The notes: generated from the sequence alone by a model not told the origin. 64,000 bases of DNA from ANME-2 cluster archaeon (GCA_014237145.1 JAAXOC010000042.1:22721-86720); one strand, 5' to 3'; positions 45,056 through 55,117 are shown, numbered from the stretch's first letter. Translations and numbers: made by a program.

Positions 45056-46456
45056 TTATTTCTTACTGCTCAGTATGATCTTGTCGATTGAGACCTTGGC
45101 ATTCTTCAGGGTAATTTTTATACCACCGCTACCACCGCCGGTCATCGGCGGGATGTTCTGCAGCATGGCAGGATCAGGCATGCCAAATACCGGCATAGCT
45201 GTTGAAGTTCCAGTTGATTCTTCATCCACTTCTTCATCCTCATCAGCACCCCAGTTCTTAACCACAGGATGATCTTTCTCTTTGAGGAATTCCTTCAAGG
45301 TATCCAGGTCCTGTGCATCCTCTTCTGTAGCCACTTTGTCAACGATCTCTGCAGGGATATCAGCCAGTACCTTATCCTTGAGGATTTTTGGCATCCAGAC
45401 CACTCTGTTCCAACCGCCATCCGCCTGGATGAACTTTGGTGAGCGGAAATAGTTGACCCCAACACCCAAAAAGCCAATAACCTGTTTACCGCCGCCGGTC
45501 TGGCCAGCCATCGTACTGAAGGCAAGCCCGTTAGGGGCCATGCCAGTGTAATCCCGGTCAACCCAGCCGATACCATCAACTTCCGGCATATAGAATCCTA
45601 CAACCTCAAAACATCCGCATGAGGTATGGGGAAACTCAAAGAAACTATGAATCTTGATCCTGTTGTATTCGCCGCCAGAGAGTTTCTGAGCGACCTCGTT
45701 GACACCTGAATACTCACCGCCAATTTCGTCCAGTAGTTCGCCTTTTTCAATCGGGAACTGGGGGCCTTCAGGGTCCACCTTTGCTGCTGCCCTGCCGTCG
45801 AACCAGTTGATTGCACCACACAGTGCGATCCTGTCTGGAGTTATCACACATACACTGGTCGGTGCGAAACTCTGGCACAGGCTGCAGCCGTAGAAAGTAT
45901 CCACGTCCTCATCATGGAGGTTGCGTGTCCTCTCGTCCCTGGCAGCATATCTTTCCATTGCCTTTGCCAGTTCCTCTTCTACCTTCTCCATGTCAGTGAT
46001 ATATGTGGCCTCGATCTTCTCTATAAATGGCAGTTCATTCGTGAACAGCATCATGGTAGCCTTTGCAATATCTTCAAAGGAATTGAGACCTTTCGCGATG
46101 GAATCCTTGTTGATCCTGAGCCATACATCATACCGCTGGTTCAAGTGCATAACACCCTGGATGTAATTCTGGAAATCATGGTTGCGTCTTTCAACAATAG
46201 CTTCCAGGTCAGGTTCCACCAGTTCTCCTGCAATACGGTATATCATAGCCAGTGGATAACGCCCTCCTTCTTCCATATCAGAGATGTCAGGACCGATAAG
46301 CGTGAATTTACCATCCTCGATCTCATCTGTTTCCACTGCATTTACCAGTTCGAACCCTTTGGATTTCGGACCAGCCAGTTCAACATACATATCATCTTTA
46401 CGGACCCTTTCACCTTCGAACATAGGGGATATTTCAAACGGGAATTCATCTGCCAT
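45056..46456 (-). CDS. cdhC: Acetyl-CoA synthase beta subunit CdhC
   Basis: 466 residues. The A-cluster ligands are visible in YGCSLCQSFAPTSVCVITPD, then ALCGAINWFDGRAA and the later HTSCGCFEVVGFYMPEVDG. The N-terminus (FEISPMFEGERVRKDDMYVE) and the methionine/glycine-rich end (MPDPAMLQNIPPMTGGGSGG) are typical of the archaeal enzyme, which lacks the N-terminal CODH-binding domain of bacterial AcsB. It joins or splits the methyl group, CO and CoA. 60 nt after cdhB and 18 nt before the cooC-type gene. Confidence 0.95.
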   Translation of the reverse strand: MADEFPFEISPMFEGERVRKDDMYVELAGPKSKGFELVNAVETDEIEDGKFTLIGPDISDMEEGGRYPLAMIYRIAGELVEPDLEAIVERRNHDFQNYIQGVMHLNQRYDVWLRINKDSIAKGLNSFEDIAKATMMLFTNELPFIEKIEATYITDMEKVEEELAKAMERYAARDERTRNLHDEDVDTFYGCSLCQSFAPTSVCVITPDRIALCGAINWFDGRAAAKVDPEGPQFPIEKGELLDEIGGEYSGVNEVAQKLSGGEYNRIKIHSFFEFPHTSCGCFEVVGFYMPEVDGIGWVDRDYTGMAPNGLAFSTMAGQTGGGKQVIGFLGVGVNYFRSPKFIQADGGWNRVVWMPKILKDKVLADIPAEIVDKVATEEDAQDLDTLKEFLKEKDHPVVKNWGADEDEEVDEESTGTSTAMPVFGMPDPAMLQNIPPMTGGGSGGIKITLKNAKVSIDKIILSSKK

Positions 46457-46516
46457 TATAAAATCCTCACATTTTTTTATTATTGATCTTCCTTGCCAGT
46501 AATTCTCTGTAATTCG

Positions 46517-47047
46517 TTATAATTGTGCTACAACCACATCCAGTGCCTTGATAAAATCATCCGGTTTAAGGTTGCCGAATGATTGCCCGGCATTTGGATG
46601 ATAGTGCCTGTCAATAGAGATTACCTTAATTTTTGTAAAATTCTTTAACGTGGACATCAACTGGCTGGCATAGTAGTACGTATGCCCGAGGAATATGGTT
46701 GTATCATATCCACCTTTGCCATCAAAACCCTTCCAGTCAGGGTCTTTCAGGTATGAGACCAGTGCATGCAGGTTGACGTAGGTGGCATCAATGCCTTCCT
46801 CTTTCAACCGCTTCAAGCTACTTCCCGTAGCAGCCACAGGTATGCCTTTTCCAGCCATGGTCCTGACAATTTCAATGACACCATCATCACCAGCCGCTGT
46901 CCCCACGATGAGCAGCGGACGCTTTGCCTTTGAAATAAACTTACCTGCCACCTCTGCTTTAACGGCTTTTGCCATCTTTGGTCCGGGAATATTAGCCTTG
47001 TCAAAGGGTACTGCATTTCTGGTGGTATCCAATTCCTTAGCTGCCAT
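46517..47047 (-). CDS. cdhB: CODH epsilon subunit CdhB
   Basis: 176 residues from the ATG at 47047, which overlaps the cdhA stop by one base (TAATG); a possible start further upstream inside cdhA would add seven residues. Recognised by KAVKAEVAGKFISKAKRPLL, IVGTAAGDDGVIEIV and KVISIDRHYHPNAGQSFGNL. CdhB binds CdhA in the alpha2epsilon2 CODH complex, probably as an FAD or electron-transfer partner. The order cdhA-cdhB-cdhC is conserved in methanogens. Confidence 0.94.
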   Translation of the reverse strand: MAAKELDTTRNAVPFDKANIPGPKMAKAVKAEVAGKFISKAKRPLLIVGTAAGDDGVIEIVRTMAGKGIPVAATGSSLKRLKEEGIDATYVNLHALVSYLKDPDWKGFDGKGGYDTTIFLGHTYYYASQLMSTLKNFTKIKVISIDRHYHPNAGQSFGNLKPDDFIKALDVVVAQL

Positions 47048-49428
47048 TATTCGACCGCCCCCTTGCACAGCCGGGGTACATTTGTGGGCTGGAAGGAAAT
47101 GTCAACCTTCCTTGCAGGACCTTCAAGTATTTTTTTCCTGTCCCAGTCGATCTTCCAGCCATGTTCCTCTTCCAGTATCTTAAGCAGCTTCTCCCTCTTT
47201 GCCAGGGGCAGGTCAGCTTCACTTCTCACATAAATATGCCAGTCATCAGGCAGCACGTCCAGAGACTGTTCGCTCAGGTCGTTGTAATGGGTCAGCTTGA
47301 GCATGCGTCCCAGGTTATTGTCACCGGGCCTGAAGCAGAGTTTAGCCAGCAGGGGCATGAGCTCTGCTTTATTTTCTGCTGATATCAACAGATGTTCGGG
47401 TGCAGGTTCGACATTATGCACTGAACCGTTCCTGGCATCCAAGATGTTCCATTTATCCTTATCATAAGCCTTGCCCGGGTATGCCCGCCTGTATTTGGGT
47501 CCGTGGGGTCCCAATACTACAGGTATACCAAGACGGTTACAGCCTGTACCGATGGAAAGTGCCTTCTGTGTAGATCCACCCCATGCCAGGCCCACGGCTC
47601 CTATCCTGTTCATCACATAATCTGCGATCTCTTCAAAGTTGCCGGTAATATCACGCCTGGCAAATATGGCAGCTACCTTGATAGTAGTGGCTGTTATGTG
47701 GGCGTTTGAAACACATGAACCGGTATTTAGCAGGTTACCTTTGAGGAAACCCCCTCCGTATCGCTCATACAGGGTCTTACCCTCGTCATCTTTGAACATG
47801 CCAATATCCATGGCACTGCAGCCTGAAGTAACGACAATATAACTCCGCTGCAACATCTCCTCGGCAATTTCATATACATCGCGGCTACCGTCGGGATAGT
47901 TTGGGCAGCCAATGATAGCCACTACACCGGGTGTGGTCCCGAGTACAAGGTTGACACCCTCTTCCCTGATCTCAGGGTCTCCTACCTGGCCCCGGCCAGT
48001 CCTGAGCTTTCCTTTCTCTTCACGGATGACTTTCTGGGACGCTTTCTCTATCACATCCAGTACCGGAATGTTCTTAGGACATTCAACATCGCACCGTCCG
48101 CAGCCTATACATTTATCATGCAATTCCTCGAACAGTGTCAGGTTGCCTTCTACTGCAGCCTCCATTGCTTTATCAATTTCAAGTCCTTGTGGGCAGCCGA
48201 TCACACATGCACCACACTGGGTGCAGCTTGAGGCCAGTTTTTTGAACTCATCATCACTGGGCAGGGCAGTAATACCTTTTTCCTTGCGTATCGGTGCCAT
48301 CTTCATGACAAGTTTCGGGGCCAGTTCACCGACCTTATCATAGTCGAACAATAAGACACCGGGCTGGTCACCTGATGCAAGGTCACGGATAATGTCATCA
48401 ATATCATCTTTGCTCCTGTCAGGCAGACCGTACATAACCTTATCATTGGTAGCAATGACCGGAATATGAAGTTTACTGGTTTCCCGCATCATATCGGCCC
48501 TGATACATTGTTCATCCACAATTATCAGGTCAGGGATGCCTGAGCGGATGTATTTAAGCTGTTTTGACAAAGACCCCACTACCTTTGCCTTGGGATTGAC
48601 CCGGGTCATGTCATGTGCCGTGCAGCAAATGGCAGCTAATTCTATCTTGTCAAACAGGTCATGCTCATCCATATAGTCCATAATATATGTGACAGCAGCC
48701 ACATTATGGCCTATACATAAAAGCACTGGTTTGGTGGAATCAATTATACCCATACCCACATCGACCAGTGGAGCATCGGCCTGGCTTTTTGGCATATCCA
48801 GGCAGGATATCTGGATAATATCAGATACTTCCATGCCAACATGGTCTACCATACCTGCATGCAGGGCTTTGGATTCAAAATCTATGGCACTCCCTTCCTG
48901 GCCAATATGGGTTGTAGCCAGCAGTTGTGTTATCTGCTCTTCCACATAGTCCAGTACAGGAACGAAATCACCAATGGTCTCCGGTTTAATACCCAATACA
49001 GTCTGGGTGACCGGTGCTTTTATGTCACTGGGCCCCACATCGATAGGATGGTCAGCTCCAAAACGCTTGATAAGATGGTTCAGCAAGTGTCTGCCGTGGC
49101 CCGCGTGGGCGGCTGCACCTGTCAAGGTCCTTAGCATGGCTTCGCGGGCCTGGTGGGCTTCCATGTTGATACCGCAAGCACCTTCCTTGTTGCCTGTCAG
49201 GTCACACTTGCCATAGGTACAGTAACAGCACAGATCGCAAATAGGCGAATAAACGGGTTCGTACCGCTTAAGCAGCCTCATATCCCAATCCCGCAGTTCA
49301 TGTATATCGGGTGCAGGAGTTGGACCTTGTGGCTCTTCTTTTTCTTCATCAGAAGATGTTACCTTGTCTATGTTTATCTGGACGTTTTCCAGACCTTCTA
49401 TGGTAAATTTGCCTTTTTTAATAACCAT
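47047..49428 (-). CDS. cdhA: Carbon monoxide dehydrogenase alpha subunit CdhA
   Basis: 793 residues. The N-terminal B/D-cluster cysteines are in [20 protein letters not shown] and ACGI; two ferredoxin-type [4Fe-4S] motifs that are specific to the archaeal enzyme follow ([20 protein letters not shown] and [20 protein letters not shown]); the Ni-Fe-S C-cluster ligands appear in [27 protein letters not shown] and [11 protein letters not shown]. The enzyme oxidises CO or reduces CO2 within acetyl-CoA synthesis or cleavage. First gene of the operon, preceded by a GGAGAG-type site and a 330-bp AT-rich leader/promoter region. Confidence 0.96.
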   Translation of the reverse strand: MVIKKGKFTIEGLENVQINIDKVTSSDEEKEEPQGPTPAPDIHELRDWDMRLLKRYEPVYSPICDLCCYCTYGKCDLTGNKEGACGINMEAHQAREAMLRTLTGAAAHAGHGRHLLNHLIKRFGADHPIDVGPSDIKAPVTQTVLGIKPETIGDFVPVLDYVEEQITQLLATTHIGQEGSAIDFESKALHAGMVDHVGMEVSDIIQISCLDMPKSQADAPLVDVGMGIIDSTKPVLLCIGHNVAAVTYIMDYMDEHDLFDKIELAAICCTAHDMTRVNPKAKVVGSLSKQLKYIRSGIPDLIIVDEQCIRADMMRETSKLHIPVIATNDKVMYGLPDRSKDDIDDIIRDLASGDQPGVLLFDYDKVGELAPKLVMKMAPIRKEKGITALPSDDEFKKLASSCTQCGACVIGCPQGLEIDKAMEAAVEGNLTLFEELHDKCIGCGRCDVECPKNIPVLDVIEKASQKVIREEKGKLRTGRGQVGDPEIREEGVNLVLGTTPGVVAIIGCPNYPDGSRDVYEIAEEMLQRSYIVVTSGCSAMDIGMFKDDEGKTLYERYGGGFLKGNLLNTGSCVSNAHITATTIKVAAIFARRDITGNFEEIADYVMNRIGAVGLAWGGSTQKALSIGTGCNRLGIPVVLGPHGPKYRRAYPGKAYDKDKWNILDARNGSVHNVEPAPEHLLISAENKAELMPLLAKLCFRPGDNNLGRMLKLTHYNDLSEQSLDVLPDDWHIYVRSEADLPLAKREKLLKILEEEHGWKIDWDRKKILEGPARKVDISFQPTNVPRLCKGAVE

Positions 49429-49757
49429 TGGGGGTATGCTCTCCTTTATTTGGTCAGGTATATTTACAATAAACCTTAAATATTCTAAAATTCAATTTCC
49501 CACTATAGTACTAAGTAAATATATTAATTTATTAAAAATCATTTATTATTTTTTTCTATTTGTTTTTTATATTCTATTATGTAGTAGAAAATATAATACA
49601 TATGGGAATAGTTGATTATATTTTATCATTTGACCAAGGTTTGGCTCTAAATTTATTCAATATTATTAAACGCTTTCGCAATTCTACACTATTAATATAT
49701 ACTAAATATGATTATATTTTTACTAAAAGCATTCAAATATAATCACTTCAATCGAAT
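49429..49757. other. AT-rich divergent promoter region of cdh operon and rnhB
   Basis: About 330 bp between the divergent cdhA and rnhB starts. It is very AT-rich with several TATA-like runs on the minus strand (TTAGAATATTTAAG, ATTAATATATTTAC), so the cdh promoter must be here, but the exact box cannot be chosen by eye. A long untranslated leader before cdhA would agree with what is known for methanogen cdh operons. No gene seen. Confidence 0.5.
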
Positions 49758-49781
49758 GTGTTACATTCAGGAATAGATAAT

Positions 49782-50414
49782 ATGCTTGTAGCTGGTGTGG
49801 ATGAGGCTGGAAAAGGACCTGTTTTAGGTCCTATGATAGTTGCAGGAATAGTAATTGAGGAGAGCAAGCTACCTGAACTTAAAAAACTTGGAGTAAAGGA
49901 CTCAAAAGTCCTTTCCCCTATGCGAAGGAATTACCTTGCATCAAAGATAAGGGAGCTTGTTGATGACTATTACATCCTTGATGTAAGTGCCCGGCAGATC
50001 GACGAGTTCAGGAAGATAATGAACATGAACCAGATAATGGTAATATGCCACGCTAAAGTACTGGACCAGCTTGGCCCACAAAAGGCTTATCTGGATGCCT
50101 CTGATGTTAATGAAGAGCGATTTGGGGAGAATGTAAGTAAAAAACACAAGGCTTCCATTGAGATCATAGCAAAACATAAGGCAGATGACCTTTTTCCCAT
50201 TGTATCGGCTGCTTCCATTCTTGCCAAAGTCAGAAGGGACAGGTGTGTGAGGGAGATTGAAAAAAAGATTGGTTTGCCGCTGGGCAGCGGATATCCGTCA
50301 GATCCGAAAACAAGAAAATTCATGGAAAAGTGGATAAAGGAACATGGAAGTCTTCCGGATATTGCCAGGCATTCATGGAAAACATCTGAGAACTTGCTCA
50401 AGAAAATGCGTTAA
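49782..50414 (+). CDS. rnhB: Ribonuclease HII
   Basis: 210 residues from the ATG at 49782 (an upstream start adds eight unrelated residues). The active-site acids are in AGVDEAGKGPVLGPMIVAG (Asp, Glu), KAYLDASDVNEERF (Asp) and HKADDLFPIVSAASILAKV (Asp), and the GSGYPSDPKTRKFMEKW motif marks the substrate-binding end. It removes RNA from RNA-DNA hybrids, including single ribonucleotides and primers. Normal archaeal length. It is divergent from cdhA. Confidence 0.94.
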   Translation: MLVAGVDEAGKGPVLGPMIVAGIVIEESKLPELKKLGVKDSKVLSPMRRNYLASKIRELVDDYYILDVSARQIDEFRKIMNMNQIMVICHAKVLDQLGPQKAYLDASDVNEERFGENVSKKHKASIEIIAKHKADDLFPIVSAASILAKVRRDRCVREIEKKIGLPLGSGYPSDPKTRKFMEKWIKEHGSLPDIARHSWKTSENLLKKMR

Positions 50415-50435
50415 TCGATGGAAATCAATACCACA

Positions 50436-50446
50436 AATATATAAGT
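50436..50446 (+). promoter_or_regulatory. TATA box for the zinc-finger gene
   Basis: AAATATATAAG preceded by ACC, about 58-68 nt before ATG 50504. Transcription would begin near 50470, which excludes the in-frame ATG at 50465 and supports the downstream start. Confidence 0.5.
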
Positions 50447-50503
50447 AATAATAAACCATGATAAATGTGTCAAGTATTAATGAATCTTGGTGAGATGATA
50501 AAT

Positions 50504-50719
50504 ATGGCTGAGAAAACTTATGTTGAAGAACCTTGTGGATATTGTGGTGGTACCGGAGAATCAGAGGGTAAGACATGCATTGCCTGTAAAGGGAATAAGA
50601 CTTTCATGGTAGCAGAACCTCCGGTACAATGCCAATTCTGTAAAGGCAGAGGTTATTTGATGATTGGAGCCCCTTGCAGAACCTGCAAAGGTACTGGTTG
50701 GATGGGGCGAAAGAAATAA
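50504..50719 (+). CDS. DnaJ-type zinc-finger protein (stand-alone, 71 aa)
   Basis: Four CXXCXGXG-like units, CGYCGGTG, CIACKGNK, CQFCKGRG and CRTCKGTG, make up nearly the whole protein, giving the two zinc sites of the DnaJ cysteine-rich domain without a J domain or substrate domain. The ATG at 50504 is chosen because GGTGA lies 9 nt before it and a TATA box lies at proper distance. Similar stand-alone domains act in disulfide or protein-folding assistance. A link with the Hsp70 module at 32-38 kb is possible but distant. Confidence 0.8.
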   Translation: MAEKTYVEEPCGYCGGTGESEGKTCIACKGNKTFMVAEPPVQCQFCKGRGYLMIGAPCRTCKGTGWMGRKK

Positions 50720-51042
50720 TAATAAATCGATTATAATGAATGTAGTATATTTATATATATATATATATAAATATACTAGTAGATATATTACAATAAATTC
50801 GAATTATAAGGGTAGGAAATGGAAGAGCTTACCTTTAATTTTTAATAGCTATCCAATCCTGCCATTTACTATTTTTCACAGATATAGAAATATGTCTCTC
50901 ATTTACAAGACTTTATATTATTTACTGGGACTATTCAAAAAAACCGTAGAGAGCGCAGAAGCATGCAGAGAAAAACAATACACCTCTGCGGTGAATTTTT
51001 TTAGCCACGATCCATTTATCCAGAATAAATTAGAAAGCCACC
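50720..51042. other. Intergenic stretch with an AT dinucleotide run
   Basis: About 320 bp. A TATATATATA run (about 50750-50775) forms a self-complementary AT stretch. Further on, CTCTGCGGTGAATTTTTTT follows an imperfectly complementary GTAGAGAGCGCAGA; together with the T run it could end transcription of the zinc-finger gene. No conserved gene seen. Confidence 0.4.
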
Positions 51043-51711
51043 TCATTTACTCATAAGTCGTGCATCCTTCACCTGGTATATACCCCTGTCCCCCTCCCAC
51101 ATAATCCCGGCGTCAAGTATCTCGATCCTTGACCTGTATAATGGAGCATCCAGTACAAGCGTTTCATACTCACCACCCTCACCGCAGATATGTATCCCAT
51201 ATCGCCGGTTAAGGTCGAGTAGCGCACCAATCGCAGTACTATCAATGGTCCTGCCCAGCCATTCTTTATCCAGGCCCATGGCAGACACATGCACTATCAT
51301 AATATCCATGACCCGGACCATATCCCTTATCAACAGTTCCGGTTCAATGTGCCATAGTGGTGCCACCATCTCAATACCCAGTGTATTGCATATACGCCTG
51401 ACACGGCTGGCCTGGTATTCGGATTCGATAGCCCCCACCACTACCCCTTCAACATCCAGATGCCCTAAAGCTATTTCCAGGTCTTCCAGTTCTTTCTCTT
51501 TTAAGCCCCGGGTGGTTCGTGTAGTCAGCGGGATGCCAGCCGACCTGGATATCAGGTCAACCATATGGATATTTGCAGAATGGAACATGTAGGAATCATC
51601 CCTATCCGGTTCAATTGTCACAAGGTCGGTTATCTCATGCCCTTCCCGGATCGCAAGCTGTATAGCATAAATAGAATCCTTCCCGCCAGATGTAAGTGCA
51701 GCCAGTTTCAT
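51043..51711 (-). CDS. Diphthine-ammonia ligase-like PP-loop ATPase (Dph6 family)
   Basis: 222 residues. The N-terminal PP-loop LAALTSGGKDSIYAIQLAIR binds ATP; the middle GVVVGAIESEYQASRVRRIC and the signature HICGEGGEYETLVLDAPLY define the Dph6/MJ0570 family. The enzyme amidates diphthine on elongation factor 2, the last step of diphthamide synthesis. Archaeal length without the RidA-like extensions of the eukaryotic enzyme. It is divergent from the CbiA/CfbB gene with about 60 bp between them. Confidence 0.88.
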   Translation of the reverse strand: MKLAALTSGGKDSIYAIQLAIREGHEITDLVTIEPDRDDSYMFHSANIHMVDLISRSAGIPLTTRTTRGLKEKELEDLEIALGHLDVEGVVVGAIESEYQASRVRRICNTLGIEMVAPLWHIEPELLIRDMVRVMDIMIVHVSAMGLDKEWLGRTIDSTAIGALLDLNRRYGIHICGEGGEYETLVLDAPLYRSRIEILDAGIMWEGDRGIYQVKDARLMSK

Positions 51712-51771
51712 ACGTTCTAAATAGCCCCAACAAATATTAATTTATAGTTTCAGAGTCTCTTGACCTATTAT

Positions 51772-53226
51772 ATGAATGACCCGGAACAGAGCAGGGAATT
51801 AGTGGACATTCCCCGCATACTTATAGCAGGTGATCGCTCATCCAGCGGTAAGACCACCATCTCCACCGGCCTGATATCGGTACTGAGTCATAGGGGAATG
51901 CGCGTACAGCCTTTCAAGGTTGGGCTGGACTATATCGACCCCAGCTACCATACAGAGGTCTCGGGCCGTCCCAGCCGCAACCTGGACGGGCACCTCATGT
52001 CCAGGAACATAGTACTGGAAGTGTTTCATCACGGCATCGACTATGAAGGCGGTGCGGACATTGCTGTTATCGAAGGGGTAAGGGGGCTGTATGAAGGACT
52101 GGAGGGCTTAAATGATATTGGAAGTACTGCACAGATAGCTAAGATACTGGACTGTCCTGTTATCCTGGTCATCAATGCCCGCAGTATTACCCGCAGTGCG
52201 GCCGCACTGGTAATGGGATACAAGTCCTTTGACCCTGAGGTCAATATTGCAGGCGTAATACTGAACAATATCGGTGGGGTCAGGCACTCGCGTAAGGCCA
52301 GGGAGGCTATAGAGACATACACAGAGACCCCGGTCATTGGTGAGGTAAAACGCGATGAATCCATGAATATAAGTATGCGTCACCTGGGGCTTATCCCTGT
52401 AATGGAGGGGCGGCGCAAACTGGATGATTTTGACCAGCGCATAAACGGGATAAGGGATATCATCAGGGAAGGGATCGAGATCGATACGCTGATCGACATT
52501 GCCGGGTGCGCAATACCGCTTGAGAAGCCCGAATCCCGTGTATTCATTCCCAGACCGATAGCTGAAAAACCGGTTATTGGTGTAGCGCTGGATGAAGCAT
52601 TCAATTTCTATTACCGGGACAACCTGGACCTGCTTGAGATGGCAGGTGCAAAACTGGAATATTTCAGTCCGGTGAACGATGCACACCCGCCTTATGTGGA
52701 CGGCATGTATATTGGTGGGGGATACCCCGAATTATTTGCACCCGAACTGGCTGCCAACGAGGAAATGCGAGACGACATCAAAGAGATGTCCGGATCAGGT
52801 CTTCCTATCTTTGCAGAATGCGGGGGGCTTATGTACCTGACCCAGGCACTCATCACTGGAAAGATCAAATCATCGTCCTACCGCAGTGCAGATATGCCTG
52901 AAGGGGAACACCAGATGGTGGGCGCACTGCCAGGCAAGACATTGATGGGGCATACCAGGGTGGTAAGTTACAGCCATGGCAGTTTTATTGAGGATACTCC
53001 GGCAGGCAATAAAGATAACATGTTCATGGGGCATGAGTTCCATCATTCAGAGATCATCGACCTGCCGGAGAATGCAAAGTTCGGGATTAAACTGACAAGG
53101 GGCACAGGGATAAAAGAGATGTATGATGGCTTGATGTCAGGAAATACACTGGCTGTTTATTCCCATTTGCATGCAGCTTCTTACCAGGAGTTCCCGATCA
53201 GGTTTGTGGATACTTGCTTGAAGTGA
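51772..53226 (+). CDS. Cobyrinate or Ni-sirohydrochlorin a,c-diamide synthase (CbiA/CfbB family)
   Basis: 484 residues from ATG 51772. An ATP-binding part opens with ILIAGDRSSSGKTTISTGL and contains KVGLDYIDPSYHTEVSGRPS, NLDGHLM and VIEGVRGLYEGLEG. The C-terminal glutamine amidotransferase domain has the nucleophile cysteine in PIFAECGGLMYLTQAL and ends AVYSHLHAASYQEFP. It amidates acetate side chains of either the cobalamin or the coenzyme F430 precursor; in a methane-metabolising archaeon CfbB is as likely as CbiA, and family alignment is needed to decide. Its last 50 codons exist again at 54841-55001. Confidence 0.88.
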   Translation: MNDPEQSRELVDIPRILIAGDRSSSGKTTISTGLISVLSHRGMRVQPFKVGLDYIDPSYHTEVSGRPSRNLDGHLMSRNIVLEVFHHGIDYEGGADIAVIEGVRGLYEGLEGLNDIGSTAQIAKILDCPVILVINARSITRSAAALVMGYKSFDPEVNIAGVILNNIGGVRHSRKAREAIETYTETPVIGEVKRDESMNISMRHLGLIPVMEGRRKLDDFDQRINGIRDIIREGIEIDTLIDIAGCAIPLEKPESRVFIPRPIAEKPVIGVALDEAFNFYYRDNLDLLEMAGAKLEYFSPVNDAHPPYVDGMYIGGGYPELFAPELAANEEMRDDIKEMSGSGLPIFAECGGLMYLTQALITGKIKSSSYRSADMPEGEHQMVGALPGKTLMGHTRVVSYSHGSFIEDTPAGNKDNMFMGHEFHHSEIIDLPENAKFGIKLTRGTGIKEMYDGLMSGNTLAVYSHLHAASYQEFPIRFVDTCLK

Positions 53227-53670
53227 CACACCCTGGACTACAAGTCCGAAACATCCTGCTTTTGATATTCGTTTTTGTTTTTCGTCAGGTCATCGGCCTG
53301 ATCATAATAGTTCATCCATTACATTTTTACCCAGGGATAAGATGTAACAACCACACAAAACGAGACCGTTACAATTCGTGTTGGTGAATACAATTTATCA
53401 TTATTGGTACTACTGGCAACTATTCTGATCAAAGCATGAACGCACAACTCATGAAGCGCAGCTTTGCGATTTTTCACACTAATTGTAATAGATTTTTCAT
53501 GTCATTACTTGTAAAGTATGCAAAGGAAAAATCATACCAACATGTAATGTAACGGTCTCCACAAAACGAAATATATATAAACAATTGAATTGAAGAAATT
53601 TAATCATAAGAAAATTGTATTATAATTTTGTACATATGTTATGTAATTTATATAATACAAAAAATAAAAT
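53227..53670. other. Intergenic stretch carrying a strong archaeal promoter
   Basis: About 440 bp after the CbiA/CfbB gene stop. It contains the promoter noted at 53568-53580 and otherwise nothing recognisable. It is the left end of the cargo between the intact gene and its 3' copy. Confidence 0.5.
53568..53580 (+). promoter_or_regulatory. BRE/TATA promoter of the PGF-CTERM gene
   Basis: CGAAATATATATAA: a purine-rich BRE-like CGAAA directly joined to a TATA box, about 100 nt before the ATG at 53680. The expected start site near 53605 would give a leader of about 75 nt. Confidence 0.55.
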
Positions 53671-53679
53671 GTGGTATAT

Positions 53680-54720
53680 ATGAAAACAATAGAAATGTTC
53701 AAACCTGGTATATTGATATTGATAGGGATATTCCTTATTGGGTCATTAGTAATTGCCAGTGCAGATGAATCCCTGCTGGAAGGTGGAGATAGTTTCAATA
53801 ATGCAGTTCAAATTGAACCTGTCAGTTATGACTGTACTATTTCAAAAGATAATCCGGATTATTATAAGATAATCAATATTACACCAGGGCAAAAGCTTAT
53901 AATTAAGGCAGGTATCCCTGCGGTAGAGTCCGGTTCAGCTAATAGAAAAATGGAATTATCATTATATGATGAAGAAAATCAGCAATTAATGCTCGATAAA
54001 GAGCATTTGATTCCTGATGAAATTGGAACATTAACTGTCTTCAGGACAACAAGTTCTATAAAGTCTTCAAATATTTTCTATTTGAAGATACAGGAAGAAA
54101 TAAGGACTACTGATGATCCGTATTCGTACACACTGGATATCTCAATAGAGGATTGTTTTGATGCAGACAGCCAGACAGATGCGGGAAATATTTTTGATAC
54201 TGCTCTTGAGATCACTCCGGGAGATTATAAAGGCTATTTGGAAATAGATGATGGAGATGATGACAAGGATATATATGTAATATCTATGCAAAGCGGTGAG
54301 AATCTGGATGTTACAATAACTCCAAAAGGTTATGCTAAGTTTAAGGTTATAATATATGACCAGGATAGAGTAAAAGCATCAGAAGAAATATCTGCTAATA
54401 ATGGAGCGATAGTCAGAACATCGTATAATTCATCCATTTCACAGGATATTTATCTTGAGATAAATAAGCGGTTGATATCTTCTGATAAAGAATATTCATT
54501 AGTCCTTGCACTTGAAGCTGAAGAGGTTACTGAAACAGAGTCGACAGAATCTGCAACTGAAAAAACATCTGTTGAAGAAGCATCTACCGAAGAAGTATCT
54601 ATTAAAGATACACACACTGAAGAAGCATCCGGAGATGATAGCGAAGGATTACCCGGATTCGGAGTGGTATTCGCACTGGGAGGACTTTTGACAGTTATAT
54701 GTCTATTGATGAGAAGATAA
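53680..54720 (+). CDS. Secreted two-domain surface protein with PGF-CTERM anchor
   Basis: 346 residues. A signal peptide (ILILIGIFLIGSLVIASA) is followed by two pre-peptidase C-terminal (PPC-like) beta domains, seen in SFNNAVQIEPVSYDCTISKD / YYKIINITPGQKLIIKAG and again NIFDTALEITPGDYKGYLEI. Then comes a Thr/Glu/Ser-rich linker (ETESTESATEKTSVEEAS) and the tail EGLPGFGVVFALGGLLTVIC with LLMRR, a PGF-CTERM sorting signal for archaeosortase A: the protein should be cut and lipid-linked at the S-layer. It is the only gene between the CbiA/CfbB gene and its 3' fragment. Confidence 0.85.
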   Translation: MKTIEMFKPGILILIGIFLIGSLVIASADESLLEGGDSFNNAVQIEPVSYDCTISKDNPDYYKIINITPGQKLIIKAGIPAVESGSANRKMELSLYDEENQQLMLDKEHLIPDEIGTLTVFRTTSSIKSSNIFYLKIQEEIRTTDDPYSYTLDISIEDCFDADSQTDAGNIFDTALEITPGDYKGYLEIDDGDDDKDIYVISMQSGENLDVTITPKGYAKFKVIIYDQDRVKASEEISANNGAIVRTSYNSSISQDIYLEINKRLISSDKEYSLVLALEAEEVTETESTESATEKTSVEEASTEEVSIKDTHTEEASGDDSEGLPGFGVVFALGGLLTVICLLMRR

Positions 54721-54840
54721 AACATTCTTCTTTTCATTTTAATTTTAAAAAAAAAGATATCGATTAACGCTGATTCAACAATATATCAACGTTAATTTTT
54801 CTCTAATTTTTTTCTCTAATCATTAATCTTTTGATAATAT

Positions 54841-55001
54841 CCGATAATGCAAAGTTCGGGATTAAACTGAGAAAGAGCACAGGGATAAAAGAGATGTATG
54901 ACGGCTTGATGTCAGGAAATACACTGGCTGTTTATTCCCACTTGCATGCAACTTCTTACCAGGAGTTCCCAATTAGGTTTGTTGATGCTTGCTTGAAGTG
55001 A
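54841..55001 (+). pseudogene. 3'-terminal fragment of the CbiA/CfbB gene (about 51 codons)
   Basis: The frame NAKFGIKLRKSTGIKEMYDG...HATSYQEFPIRFVDACLK ends in TGA and copies the last 51 codons of the gene at 51772-53226, with roughly nine of ten bases the same by eye. Matching starts near 54841 and stops at the stop codon. No start or upstream part is present. Same orientation as the intact gene. Confidence 0.92.
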
Positions 55002-55117
55002 GAAAACGACTTCGTTTTAGAAAAGCAGGGCATCAACAAAGGGTGCATGAAACAAACATATAGAATAGTTTGTATAGATACATGTATACACAATATACAC
55101 AATGTGTAAAAAGTACA

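Noticed and set aside
45914..46486. Plus-strand frame of 190 codons opposite cdhC
   Set aside because: Antisense shadow of cdhC; composition is unlike any real protein in the window.
50664..51056. 130-codon frame overlapping the zinc-finger gene and running through AT-rich DNA
   Set aside because: Translation is low complexity (YLYIYIYKYTSRY) over a TA run; not a gene.
54721..54840. Possible tRNA or att core next to the CbiA/CfbB fragment
   Set aside because: No cloverleaf or T-loop sequence could be found; no tRNA gene was recognised by eye near any of the three 3' copies.
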